Assembly: GCA_030550275.1 (NCBI GenBank)
Contig: JAUQPR010000002.1
Span: forward strand, 62,001 to 126,000
From: Bacteroidota bacterium
GTDB lineage: Bacteria; Bacteroidota; Ignavibacteria; Kapaibacteriales; HRBIN21
Length of the DNA: 64,000 nt
Direction of reading: 5' to 3'
The notes under the pieces are model-generated. The model saw only the letters and a program-made list of their open reading frames with translations. It had not been told where the DNA came from and did not search any database. The position numbers and the translations under genes were made by a program. Shown in pieces: positions 33,451 through 41,954 of this stretch; position 1 is the stretch's first letter, and each line of letters begins with the position of its first letter.

Positions 33451-35943
33451 TCACTGTTGCCACTGCTGAATCAGCTCGGCAAAGCGCTGTGCGTGCTGGC
33501 GGGCAAGCTCCTCGCTGTCGGCATCGGTGATGAGCACCATGTGCGCGGTCTGCTGCTCGGGGAAGAGCACCACGGTGGAGCCGTCTTCGAGCAGGAGCTT
33601 GACTCCATCGAGCAGCAGGCGCTCCCGTGCGGGATACTCCAGTGCACGGCGCAGGACGGCGGCTTTCCGCCCCCACGGGCAGGGCACCAGGAGCTCTTGC
33701 TGGAAGCGGCGCGGCAGTTGTAGGTCCAGCTCCGCCAGGTCGTAGGGCGACCGCGCCAGCATCTCCAAGAGCTTTGCCGCCGAGAACATCCCGTCGGCAG
33801 CGAAGAGGAACTCCGGGAAGATGAAGCCGCCGCGGGTGCCGCCGACAAAGCGCACCTCGGGGTCGCGCGTGGCTTCCATCATCGCCGAATGGGAATTCCC
33901 AACGCGCACGATGCGCACGTTGTGTTGCGCTGCCACCTGCTCCACCTCCATGCTCGCCGCCATCGGCACAGCGATGGCATAGGGCTCGTGCGCCACGTTG
34001 AGCAGCAGGAAGAGCTTGAGCACCAGCGTCAGCAGCCGCATCGAGGGGTACCATCTGCCCTGCTGGTCCATGACGGCGATCCACTCCGCGCCTGGGTCAA
34101 TACGGAACGCCACCTGACACCCCAGCGCCTGCATGGCTTGCGCCACGAGAGGCTCCTCCAGCGGAGGGCACTCCCCGGCAGCCTCCACGATGTTGTTGAG
34201 GGCGAAGCTGCGGCAGCCCAGCCGCCCCAGGATCTGGGGGAAGAGCTGCGCCGCCAACCCGCAGGAGTAGTCCACCAGCACCGAGAAGGAGCGGCGGGCG
34301 ATCGCTTCGCGATCCAGCGCCGCCAGCACCCGCTCGATGTAGCTTTCTGCCGACCGCTCAGCAAAGCTGAGCCGTCCAATCTGGTGCGCTGCCACGCGGC
34401 GGAACTCCTCGCCGTAGAGGATGCGCTCGATGCGCTTTGCCATCTGCAGCGGGATATCGCGCCCATCGGCATCGAAGACCACCAGCTCGGCGTATTCGGG
34501 ATTGCGTGGGGAGCGCCGGACGTGCACGCCGGCGGCGTAGCGTCCGCTGCGCAGCTCCTGGCGCATCTGCGGTACAGAAGCCACCTGCAGGTCCGCCACA
34601 TGGACTCCGGTGGAGAGCAATCCCGCCCCGAGCGCTCGCAGCACCATTCGGGCAACCGAGCTGGGATCGCGGCTCACCGCCACCATCGCCCCCATTGCGA
34701 TTGCACTGCCCAGGGCTGTGCCCAGCCGCGCGGCGAACTCCGGCGTGATGTCCACGTTGGGGATTCCGCTGACCTTGGCGTTGAGAAAGACCCCACGCAG
34801 CCACCGCTCCTCCTGCACCAGGCTCTGCGTAAGCACTGCTCCAGCTTCCACCGACTTGCCCGCCCAGAGCTTCACCCCAGCGCTCAGCGTGGCTCCGCGC
34901 CCAACGATGCACTGCTCGCCAATGACGACCTGCTCCTCCACCGTTGCATCCTCCTCGATTCGGCTTCCGGCAGCAACGACGGCGCTGCGAATCTCCGCCC
35001 CAGCACCCACGACCACCTCCTCCCACAGGATACTCTCCAGCACGCGCGCCCCCGGTGCAATAACACACCCCCGCCCCAGCACGCAGTTGGAAAGCTCCGC
35101 CCCCGGACCCACCCGCACATGCGCTCCGAGCACGACCCGACCGCTCAGCCGCGCCGTTGGCGCGATCTCGACGCCCTCGCCGCAGACCACTCCCTCACCC
35201 CTTGGCTGCCCCTCCAGCTCCAGCTGCAGCCTGCCGGCGAAGAAATCGCGGTGTGCGGCAAAATATTCGCCCAAGTTCCCGATATCGCGCCAGTAGCCCT
35301 GCCCGACGTAGCCGTAGAGCGGCAGCCCGCGGTGCAGCATCTCCGGAAAGAGGTCCTTGCCGAAGTCGTACTCCTGCCGGTAGGGGATGAGCTCCAGCAC
35401 CTGCGGCTCCAGCACGTAGATGCCGGTGTTGACCGTGTCGGAGAAGAGTTCGCTCCAGGAGGGCTTCTCCAGAAAGCGCACGATGCGCCCATCGGCGTCG
35501 GTGAAGACAATGCCGTAGGGGAGCGGATGCGGCACCCGCATGAGCAGCAGGGTCGCCATTGCCCGGTGCGCGCAATGCCACTGGAAGGCAGCCGCCAGGT
35601 CGAGCGTCGTCAAGACATCGGCGCTGATGACCAGGAAGGGCTCCGGCGCCAGCAGCTCAGCGGCGTTGCGCACGCTTCCGGCGGTGCCGTAATCGGCTTC
35701 CGCCTGGACGTACTCGATCTCCACATCCCACGCCGCTCCGGTGCCGAAGTAGTTGCGAATGTGCTCGCCCTGATGGTACAGCAAGCACACCAGACGCCGG
35801 ATGCCGTAACGGCGAACATGCCGCACGACCCGCTCCATAATGGGCATCCCCACCACGGGCACCATCGGCTTCGGGCGACGCAGCGTGAGCGGACGAAGCC
35901 GGGTACCAAATCCCCCTGCCATGATCACGGCTTGGCGCAGCAT
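33451..35943 (-). CDS. Mannose-1-phosphate guanylyltransferase / phosphomannomutase-type fusion
   Basis: 830 residues. 1-235: nucleotidyltransferase (VIMAGGFGTRLRPLTLRRPKP, ISADVLTT, FLEKPSWSELF, YWRDIGNLGEYF). 250-365: left-handed beta-helix repeats (VVLGAHVRVGPGAELSNCVL). 380-830: a phosphohexomutase fold with a phospho-Ser loop region AVSRDPSSVARM, metal-loop position VFDADGRDIP and sugar loop GGTRGGFIFPEF. The canonical mutase motifs (TxSHNP-like, DGDGDR, GEESGH) are altered, as in similar fusions from cyanobacteria and actinobacteria, so mutase activity is uncertain. Probably makes GDP-mannose for glycans. ATG 35943 is the start; longer frames are shadow sequence. A TAATTTG stretch (one base short of consensus) lies near 35972-35978. 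Confidence 0.88.
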   Translation of the reverse strand: MLRQAVIMAGGFGTRLRPLTLRRPKPMVPVVGMPIMERVVRHVRRYGIRRLVCLLYHQGEHIRNYFGTGAAWDVEIEYVQAEADYGTAGSVRNAAELLAPEPFLVISADVLTTLDLAAAFQWHCAHRAMATLLLMRVPHPLPYGIVFTDADGRIVRFLEKPSWSELFSDTVNTGIYVLEPQVLELIPYRQEYDFGKDLFPEMLHRGLPLYGYVGQGYWRDIGNLGEYFAAHRDFFAGRLQLELEGQPRGEGVVCGEGVEIAPTARLSGRVVLGAHVRVGPGAELSNCVLGRGCVIAPGARVLESILWEEVVVGAGAEIRSAVVAAGSRIEEDATVEEQVVIGEQCIVGRGATLSAGVKLWAGKSVEAGAVLTQSLVQEERWLRGVFLNAKVSGIPNVDITPEFAARLGTALGSAIAMGAMVAVSRDPSSVARMVLRALGAGLLSTGVHVADLQVASVPQMRQELRSGRYAAGVHVRRSPRNPEYAELVVFDADGRDIPLQMAKRIERILYGEEFRRVAAHQIGRLSFAERSAESYIERVLAALDREAIARRSFSVLVDYSCGLAAQLFPQILGRLGCRSFALNNIVEAAGECPPLEEPLVAQAMQALGCQVAFRIDPGAEWIAVMDQQGRWYPSMRLLTLVLKLFLLLNVAHEPYAIAVPMAASMEVEQVAAQHNVRIVRVGNSHSAMMEATRDPEVRFVGGTRGGFIFPEFLFAADGMFSAAKLLEMLARSPYDLAELDLQLPRRFQQELLVPCPWGRKAAVLRRALEYPARERLLLDGVKLLLEDGSTVVLFPEQQTAHMVLITDADSEELARQHAQRFAELIQQWQQ

Positions 35944-36001
35944 TCCCCGTACCGCGAAGAACCACCGGCGGCAAATTAGCGCCTTTGCTGCAAACGCGCG
36001 C

Positions 36002-36307
36002 TTAGCTGCGCTCCCGAAGCAGTTGGCGTGCCCGCTGCGCGTACGGCTCCGGCACAAGGAGGCGCACCAGTGCCAGCGCCCCAACGGTGAACATGCGCGT
36101 GGAATCGCGCTGGGAGAGCACCAGCGCCGGAATCCCATGCGCACGCAGCCAGCCGCAGGCAAGCTCGGCTTCCCATTCCGTCGCTGTGCTCCAGACCTCC
36201 CGCCACTGCTCCAGCTCCACACGCTGCCCACAGAGATGGCAGGGGAGCTCAAGCGTCTCCAGCTCCGCTCCGCAGTAGGGGCACTCTACCGGCGAAATCG
36301 GCTCCAT
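36002..36307 (-). CDS. Zinc-ribbon plus DUF2007 protein
   Basis: 101 residues. An N-terminal treble-clef/zinc-ribbon pair CPYC...CHLC is followed by a DUF2007 domain (WEAELACGWLRAHGIPALVL ... VRLLVPEPYAQRARQLL), a small ACT-like fold annotated as putative signal transducer. The start ATG 36307 sits within the last 22 bases of the lptF/G-type gene. Function unknown. Confidence 0.82.
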   Translation of the reverse strand: MEPISPVECPYCGAELETLELPCHLCGQRVELEQWREVWSTATEWEAELACGWLRAHGIPALVLSQRDSTRMFTVGALALVRLLVPEPYAQRARQLLRERS

Positions 36308-37563
36308 GACCACGCTTCTCGCTGCACGCGCACAAACACGTTCAGCGCCAGCAGGGCAACGACGGCATTGCCCCACCACATCCCCACCGCCGGGGAGATG
36401 TAGCCCCGGTCGGCTAACTTCTCCCCACCGATGAGCGCCGCCCAGTAGAAGACGTAGAAGCCCAGGCTGACCAGCGCGCTGGTGCCGAAGTTGCCTCCAC
36501 GCGTGAGCAATCCCAGCGGGGCTCCCGCCAGCACAAAGAGCACGCAGGCAGCGGCGATGGCGTACTTCTTGTGAATCTCGACCAGGTACTGCCGCGCCTG
36601 CCGTTCGGCTTCAGCGTATTCGGCAGAGAGGCTCTCCAGGCGGAATCGCACAGGTGCTATCCACTGGGCAACACCTCCGGAACCAATCCCACCGGTGGCA
36701 TGCTCCAGATGGGTCCGCAGCAGCTCTTCCATCTGCTGCAGGAGCTCGCGCTGGCGTGCACGGGCGTGCTCGACGATTTCGCGCATCTGTGCAATGCTCA
36801 TCTCGCGTTCGCCCCGGGCAAAGAGTCGTGCATCCGAGCGCACGAAGGCGTAATCGCGGGCGGGGATCTGCACCCACATGCGCTCAAAGCGCACGCGGCG
36901 GTAGCGGTACCAGTTCGTGCGCTCCTGCTCGTGCAGCTCTCCGGAGCGCAGCTCCAGCAGAAAACGGCTCATCCCCGTGCTCAAGCGCAGCCATGCAGTA
37001 TCGGCGTAGACGACGGCGATGCGGTCCGAACGCGCAACGTCGTAGAGCGTCACTCCGAGCAGCATTCCGCCGTATTTGGCGCGCGCCAGCACGGTGTAGC
37101 CCTCCAGTTGCACAAAGCGCCCGGGCTCGAGCACCAGCGTTGGGCGCTTCCGCTGCACATCGGCAAGGAGCACCTTTGCCTGATGGTTCGCCTCGGGCAG
37201 GACCCGATCGTTGAACCACACGAGCATGCCCGTCAGCCCAAGCGCGGTAAGCAGCACCGAGCGCATCATCTGCGCGGCGCTGACCCCTGCGGACTTCAGC
37301 GCGGTGGCTTCGTGGTCGGCTGCCAGCATTCCGAAGACGTACACGCTGGCAAAAAGCGCACCCATCGGCACCGCGAGCACGAACATCCACGCCAGGTTGA
37401 GCCCGACAAGCTGCAGGATAATCCCGATGGGCAGCCCCTTGCCTAACAGTTGCTCGCCGTAGCGCACCAGGAACTGCATGAGGAAGAGAAACATCACCAC
37501 CCCCGTGCCGAAGGCGAAGGGTCCGGCGTGTCGCCGCAGGATGTAGCGGTCAGCGATGCGCAT
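36286..37563 (-). CDS. LptF/LptG-family lipopolysaccharide export permease
   Basis: 425 residues. Three N-terminal membrane helices (GPFAFGTGVVMFLFLMQFLV...), a periplasmic beta-jellyroll (about 105-280) and three C-terminal helices (IAAACVLFVLAGAPLGLLTR, LVSLGFYVFYWAALIGGE). RYILRRHAGPF and ADHEATALKSAGVS are characteristic. Bacteroidota often have two such genes; only one is here. It would pair with LptB for LPS transport, showing an outer membrane. Start ATG 37563 (MRIADRYILRRH). Confidence 0.9.
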   Translation of the reverse strand: MRIADRYILRRHAGPFAFGTGVVMFLFLMQFLVRYGEQLLGKGLPIGIILQLVGLNLAWMFVLAVPMGALFASVYVFGMLAADHEATALKSAGVSAAQMMRSVLLTALGLTGMLVWFNDRVLPEANHQAKVLLADVQRKRPTLVLEPGRFVQLEGYTVLARAKYGGMLLGVTLYDVARSDRIAVVYADTAWLRLSTGMSRFLLELRSGELHEQERTNWYRYRRVRFERMWVQIPARDYAFVRSDARLFARGEREMSIAQMREIVEHARARQRELLQQMEELLRTHLEHATGGIGSGGVAQWIAPVRFRLESLSAEYAEAERQARQYLVEIHKKYAIAAACVLFVLAGAPLGLLTRGGNFGTSALVSLGFYVFYWAALIGGEKLADRGYISPAVGMWWGNAVVALLALNVFVRVQREAWSWSRFRR

Positions 37564-38500
37564 TCGAGAGGCGTTCGCGCAAGCGGGCGATAGCGCGTTC
37601 GTACTCGGCGCGCCGGTGTGGTTCGCGTCGGCACAACTCTTCGTAGACGCGCAGAGCTTGCTCATAGGCTCCTTGCTGCTCGTAGATGCGCGCCATGGTT
37701 TCGGTGAGCACCATCGGGGTCGGTGCTGTCTCCGGCTCTGGCGGCGGTTCTGTGGGGAGGAGCTCCTCTGGCTCGCTGCGTGGTGGGATGCGTGCCTGCT
37801 TCAGGCGCTGTGCCAGCAGCTCCAGCGGGCTCAGCTCCTCCGGTTCCATCGCCTCCTCGGGGATTCCCACGCTGGGGAAGGGTGGCAGCGGTGGCTCCGC
37901 TATTCTGAGCGAACTCTGCGCGGGCGAAGACAGCCGCAGCGGAGCGAACTCCAAGCCCGGAATCAAGCGCACAATCGCGCTCCGCAGCCGCACGACGCTT
38001 TCACCACCTGCGGCTTCCACCAAACGCAGGAGCGGGGTCGCCACAGCCGGCTCGGCTGCATGTTCCTCCACGGCGGTGGGCGGTTCTACGCCCGGCTCGG
38101 CTGCCTGCTCCTCCACCGTGGCGGGCGGCTTCACATCCGGCTCGGTTGTGCGCCTTTCTGCTGCAGCGGGCGGTTCTACGCCCGGCTCGGCTGCCTGCAC
38201 GGATGCAACATCGGCGGGATGCGCGGCGCATTCAGCATGCTCCTCCGAAGGCTCTGCGCGCGCAACGTGCTCGGCGTACTGCACCAGCGTTGCATGGCGC
38301 GGGAAGCGTTCCAGTGCCTCGCAAAGCAGCTCCGGAAGCGCCTCCGGACGCACCACGGCGTAGATCCGCACCAGCGCTACAATCCCCAGCGGGTCTTCGG
38401 GGAAGCGCTCCCGAAGCTGTTCGGCATAGGGCAGCGCCGCCGCGTATTCTCCGGCAGCAAGCAGGCGATTGAGCTGCTGCACCAACTCCCGGCGTGTCAT
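37550..38500 (-). CDS. TPR-like protein with low-complexity Glu/Pro/Ala linker
   Basis: 316 residues. The N-terminal ~90 residues look like degenerate tetratricopeptide helices (AGEYAAALPYAEQLRERFPEDP). A central linker consists of 15-residue repeats (AAEPGVEPPTAVEEH). A C-terminal TPR (ARIYEQQGAYEQALRVYEEL) is canonical. No signal peptide, so cytosolic; probably a protein-interaction adaptor. It lies between the polyprenyl synthase and the LptF/G-type gene with 3- and 14-base junctions. Confidence 0.8.
   Translation of the reverse strand: MTRRELVQQLNRLLAAGEYAAALPYAEQLRERFPEDPLGIVALVRIYAVVRPEALPELLCEALERFPRHATLVQYAEHVARAEPSEEHAECAAHPADVASVQAAEPGVEPPAAAERRTTEPDVKPPATVEEQAAEPGVEPPTAVEEHAAEPAVATPLLRLVEAAGGESVVRLRSAIVRLIPGLEFAPLRLSSPAQSSLRIAEPPLPPFPSVGIPEEAMEPEELSPLELLAQRLKQARIPPRSEPEELLPTEPPPEPETAPTPMVLTETMARIYEQQGAYEQALRVYEELCRREPHRRAEYERAIARLRERLSNAHR
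38033..38198. repeat. 45-base tandem repeat inside the TPR gene
   Basis: About 3.5 imperfect units of 45 bases encode the AAEPGVEPP-type linker. An exact 27-base stretch at 38081-38107 recurs at 38171-38197, 90 bases (two units) apart. Such arrays change copy number by slippage or recombination. Confidence 0.8.
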
Positions 38501-38503
38501 CGC

Positions 38504-39484
38504 TCACCAGAGCCGCTGAAGCACGAACTCGGCAAACTCCTGCAATGCCGAACGTGCGGGCGAGGGCGGCAGCTCCTCCAAGGCGTGCTGCGCGCGCTCC
38601 CCATAGTGCCGGGCAAGCTCCTGTGTTGCCTCCACCCCACCCCAGCGGAGCACCTGCTGTGCCATCCAGCGCAGGTCGGCTCCATTGTGCTGCCGACGGA
38701 ACCGGCGCAGGAACTCGCTCCGCTCTGCCGGACCCATCCGCTCCAGTGCAATCAGCAAGGGCAGTGTCAGCTTGTGCTCGCGCAAATCCTGCCATGCCGG
38801 CTTGCCCAGCAGCTGCTGCCGCCCGGTGTAGTCGAGCACGTCGTCCACAAGCTGGTAGGCGATGCCGATATCTTCCCCATAGCGCCGCAGTGCCGCGCGC
38901 AGTGCAGGCTCGGCATCGGCACTGACAGCGCCGATCTCGCACGCGGCGGCAAAGAGCGCCGCCGTCTTGCCGCGAATCACCTCCAGGTACTGCTCCCGCT
39001 CCAACCGCAGCTTCCGGTTCAACTGCACATGGCGCAGCTCCGCCGAGCTCATCTGCTGTACCGCACCGGCGGTGATATCCAGAAACTCCCACTCCCGCTC
39101 CTGTGTTGCCAAGAGCAGTCCCCGCGCCAGCAGGTAATCGCCCACCAGCACTGCAACCCGCTCCGACCAGAGCGCATTGACCGAAGGGAAGCCTCGGCGC
39201 TCGCGTGCGCGGTCCACTACGTCATCGTGCACCAGGGTTGCCGTATGGAGCAGCTCCACCATCGCGGCGCCGACGAAGGTGCGGTGCGAGATCTGCCCGC
39301 ACGCAGCAGCGCTGAGAAAGGTCAATGCCGGACGGACGCGCTTCCCCCGACGGCGGAACAGGTACCACAGCACCAAGTTCAGCAGCGGCACCGGCGTGCG
39401 CAGGACACGGCGAACGTAGCGCTCGAACTCCTCCAAGCTCGGGCGCACCGGTGCGGTCACCGACTGCAACGTCGCTGTGCTCAC
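38504..39484 (-). CDS. Polyprenyl diphosphate synthase (trans-prenyltransferase)
   Basis: 326 residues. The first Asp-rich motif LVHDDVVDRARERRG (DDxxD) and the second YQLVDDVLDYTG (DDxxD) bind Mg-diphosphate, with GKRVRPALTFLS upstream. It makes the long-chain prenyl tail, most likely of menaquinone, from FPP/GGPP and IPP. Product length cannot be read. The start codon is GTG at 39484, overlapping the tatC stop as GTGA. Confidence 0.93.
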   Translation of the reverse strand: MSTATLQSVTAPVRPSLEEFERYVRRVLRTPVPLLNLVLWYLFRRRGKRVRPALTFLSAAACGQISHRTFVGAAMVELLHTATLVHDDVVDRARERRGFPSVNALWSERVAVLVGDYLLARGLLLATQEREWEFLDITAGAVQQMSSAELRHVQLNRKLRLEREQYLEVIRGKTAALFAAACEIGAVSADAEPALRAALRRYGEDIGIAYQLVDDVLDYTGRQQLLGKPAWQDLREHKLTLPLLIALERMGPAERSEFLRRFRRQHNGADLRWMAQQVLRWGGVEATQELARHYGERAQHALEELPPSPARSALQEFAEFVLQRLW

Positions 39485-40245
39485 GACCGCCTCCGCTCAA
39501 TCCAGCGCACCACCAAGATGCTCACCTCGTAGAGCACGTACAAGGGCATGGCAAAGATAAGCTGATTGATCGGGTCCGGCGTTGGGGTGAGCACCGCTGC
39601 CACAATGAGGATGAGCACCGCCGCATGCCGACGGTAGCGCCGCAGCACTTCGGCTCGGACGATACCCGCCCACGCCCCAATGCTCATCAGCACCGGCAGC
39701 TCGAAGACTGCGCCCATGAGCAGCACGCTCGTTGTCACAAAGCCGTAGTACTCGGTCACATCCACGACGGTGCGGATCTGCTCGGAGGAGAAGCTCGCAG
39801 CAAAGCCCAGCATCGCTGGCAGCAGCACCGCATAGGCAAAGGCGACGCCCAACAGGAAGCACAGCGAGCTCCAGAGCGTCATGCGCCGCACCCAGCGCCG
39901 CTCGTGCTGATACAGCCCTGGTGCCACAAAGCGCCAGAGCTGATACAGCGCAAAGGGAGCCCCCAGAATCACCCCCGCCACCAGCACCACCTTGACGTAG
40001 AGCATCGGCATCCCAAACGGGCGCAGATTCTGCAACTGCAGCCCCGCCCGATGCGCCGGATACAGCAAAACCGTATTGACCAGCCACTCCGCACCAACAG
40101 CAGCGATGACACAGCCGACGGCAATCCCGACCAAGCCCAAGATCAGCCGGCGGCGCAGTTCCCCGAGATGCTCCCAGAAGCTCATCTCGGGTCCCTCTTC
40201 GAGCTCCTGCGGCGGCGTCGGAGTCTGTGGAAGCTCCACTGCCAT
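39481..40245 (-). CDS. tatC: Sec-independent (Tat) translocase subunit TatC
   Basis: 254 residues, six membrane helices. MSFWEHLGELRRRLI is the TatC N-terminal signature, and FVAPGLYQHERRWV with AYAVLLPAMLGFAASF the family core; ends VVRWIERRRS. Receptor for twin-arginine precursors; the Rieske lipoprotein at 47936 has such a signal. ATG 40245 adds a 20-residue Pro/Glu-rich leader; ATG 40185 directly before SFWEHLGE is an alternative. tatA/B are not in the window. Confidence 0.94.
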   Translation of the reverse strand: MAVELPQTPTPPQELEEGPEMSFWEHLGELRRRLILGLVGIAVGCVIAAVGAEWLVNTVLLYPAHRAGLQLQNLRPFGMPMLYVKVVLVAGVILGAPFALYQLWRFVAPGLYQHERRWVRRMTLWSSLCFLLGVAFAYAVLLPAMLGFAASFSSEQIRTVVDVTEYYGFVTTSVLLMGAVFELPVLMSIGAWAGIVRAEVLRRYRRHAAVLILIVAAVLTPTPDPINQLIFAMPLYVLYEVSILVVRWIERRRS

Positions 40246-40421
40246 GGAAGAGCCGAACTTGTTCCGACGCCACAGACGGCACAACGGCGCAGAAAGTACA
40301 CCGTGTCCGCCGGAGCCGACACATCCCTTGGGTGTAGCGGTGGCTTTCCATTTGCGCCCGATTGTGCATTTTCGCGCCACGCTCGTTGCCCAGAATCCCA
40401 GTGCCCGATGTCCCACAAGTC

Positions 40422-40428
40422 GGAGGGG
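40422..40428 (+). promoter_or_regulatory. Shine-Dalgarno-like GGAGGGG deciding the dnaA start
   Basis: Seven bases upstream of an in-frame TTG at 40436. No ATG or GTG in frame has comparable context. A weak -7-like TCCATTTG lies at 40347-40354. Confidence 0.55.
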
Positions 40429-40435
40429 AAGCCAA

Positions 40436-41923
40436 TTGCCCAAACCACGACGCCCATTGGAGCTGTTTCCGGGATTGGAGTCTCTGCGGCAGCGGACGCG
40501 CCCGGCACCGCAGGAAGCCACCCCGGAGAGCCTCTGGCAGCAATGCCTGCAACTGATTCGCGATAACGTCCCGGCACAAGCCTTCAAAACCTGGTTCGAA
40601 CCGCTCAAGCCCCTGCGGTGGGAGAACAACACGCTCACCGTGCAGGTGCCCAGCCAGTTCTTCTGTGAATGGCTGGAGGAGCACTACTACGGACTGCTGC
40701 AGCAGGTCCTGCTGCGCGTGTTGGGTCCGCATGCACGGCTGGAGTACGAGGTCGTGCTGGAGCGCGGGGATGAACTCCAGCAGCGTGCCGTCCGACTTCC
40801 CGCCTTCCGCACCCCACCCGTGCAGCCCACGCTCCCGTTGAGCCTGACGCCGCCTCCGCCGCACATCCCCATTACCCCAATCAATCCCCGCTTCACGTTC
40901 GAAAGCTTCGTCTGCGGTGCCAGCAACCAGCTCGCCTACACGGCTGCCCGCTCGGTTGCCGAACAGCCCGGGCAAACGCGCTTCAACCCGCTCCTGCTCT
41001 ACGGTGGGGTCGGGTTGGGCAAGACCCATCTGGCACAAGCCATCAACAACTACCTCCTGCGGCGCAATGTCCCGCTCCGGCTCATCTACGTCAGCAGCGA
41101 GTACTTCACCACCGGCTACATCACAGCGCTGCAGCAGAACCGCGCACACGAGTTCACCGCCTTCTACAACAGCGCCGACGTGCTCATCATTGACGATGTG
41201 CAGTTCCTGGCGGGCAAGGAGAAGACCCAGGCGCACTTCTTCCACATCTTCAACACGCTCTACCAAGCGGGCAAGCAACTGGTCTTCACGAGCGACAAAT
41301 CCCCGCGTGAGCTCACCGAGCTGGACGAGCGCCTGGTCTCCCGCCTGCAGTGGGGACTGGTTGCGGAAATCCTCCCGCCGGATTTCGAACTGCGGTTGGC
41401 AATTCTGCGCCGCAAAAGCGCCGACGAAGGGCTCCAACTGCCCGAAGAGGTGCTCGAATACATCGCCCACGCCGTCACTGGAAGCGTCCGCGAGCTGGAG
41501 GGCTGCCTCATCCATCTCCTGGCACGGGCAACGCTGGACCGCTGCGAGATCACGCTCGAGCTGGCACAGCACGCCGTTGCTGCCCTCGTCGGGCAAGGCA
41601 ATCCCTCTGCAGCTGACCCTCCACCTGCGCTGACGCTGGAACGCATCGCCCGCGAGGTTGCCGACTACTACGGCATTCCCCTGGAAGCCCTGCGGGGAAA
41701 ATCGCGCAAACACGATATCGCCCAGGCACGCCACCTGGCGATGTACCTGGCGCGCACGCTCCTGGACCTGCCCCTCAAGCATATCGGGCACTACTTCGGC
41801 GGACGGGACCACACCACCGTCATGCACGGGTGCAGCGCAATCGAACGCGCGCTGCCCCATTCCTCCGCACTCCGGCAAGCTCTGCAGGAGCTGCAACAGC
41901 GGCTGCGCTCTGCTCGTCCGTAG
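40436..41923 (+). CDS. dnaA: Chromosomal replication initiator DnaA
   Basis: 495 residues from a TTG start. Domain I (LWQQCLQLIRDNVPAQAFKTW) at about 33-100; a proline-rich linker; AAA+ ATPase with Walker A YGGVGLGKTH (189-198) and Walker B VLIIDDVQFLAG; sensor region SDKSPRELTELDERLVSRL; domain IV with the DnaA-box-binding signature FGGRDHTTVMHGCSAI. A longer frame back to 40076 would run across tatC and is rejected. ATG 40244 overlaps the tatC start and is also unlikely. No dnaN, recF or gyrB follows, and no run of TTATCCACA boxes is seen nearby. Confidence 0.96.
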   Translation: MPKPRRPLELFPGLESLRQRTRPAPQEATPESLWQQCLQLIRDNVPAQAFKTWFEPLKPLRWENNTLTVQVPSQFFCEWLEEHYYGLLQQVLLRVLGPHARLEYEVVLERGDELQQRAVRLPAFRTPPVQPTLPLSLTPPPPHIPITPINPRFTFESFVCGASNQLAYTAARSVAEQPGQTRFNPLLLYGGVGLGKTHLAQAINNYLLRRNVPLRLIYVSSEYFTTGYITALQQNRAHEFTAFYNSADVLIIDDVQFLAGKEKTQAHFFHIFNTLYQAGKQLVFTSDKSPRELTELDERLVSRLQWGLVAEILPPDFELRLAILRRKSADEGLQLPEEVLEYIAHAVTGSVRELEGCLIHLLARATLDRCEITLELAQHAVAALVGQGNPSAADPPPALTLERIAREVADYYGIPLEALRGKSRKHDIAQARHLAMYLARTLLDLPLKHIGHYFGGRDHTTVMHGCSAIERALPHSSALRQALQELQQRLRSARP

Positions 41924-41954
41924 TCGTCGGTCGGATTTGCCCTCTGACACGGCG

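Noticed and set aside
33889-35979. 696-codon plus-strand open frame
   Set aside because: Antisense to the guanylyltransferase fusion; His/Gln/Arg-rich shadow.
37556-39532. 658-codon plus-strand frame
   Set aside because: Antisense to the TPR protein and polyprenyl synthase genes; no domain.
40246-40435. oriC between tatC and dnaA
   Set aside because: No TTATCCACA-like clusters or AT-rich unwinding region seen in the 190-base spacer.
39497-41950. 817-codon minus-strand frame spanning dnaA and tatC
   Set aside because: Runs opposite dnaA and in the wrong frame of tatC; both real genes have clear domains.
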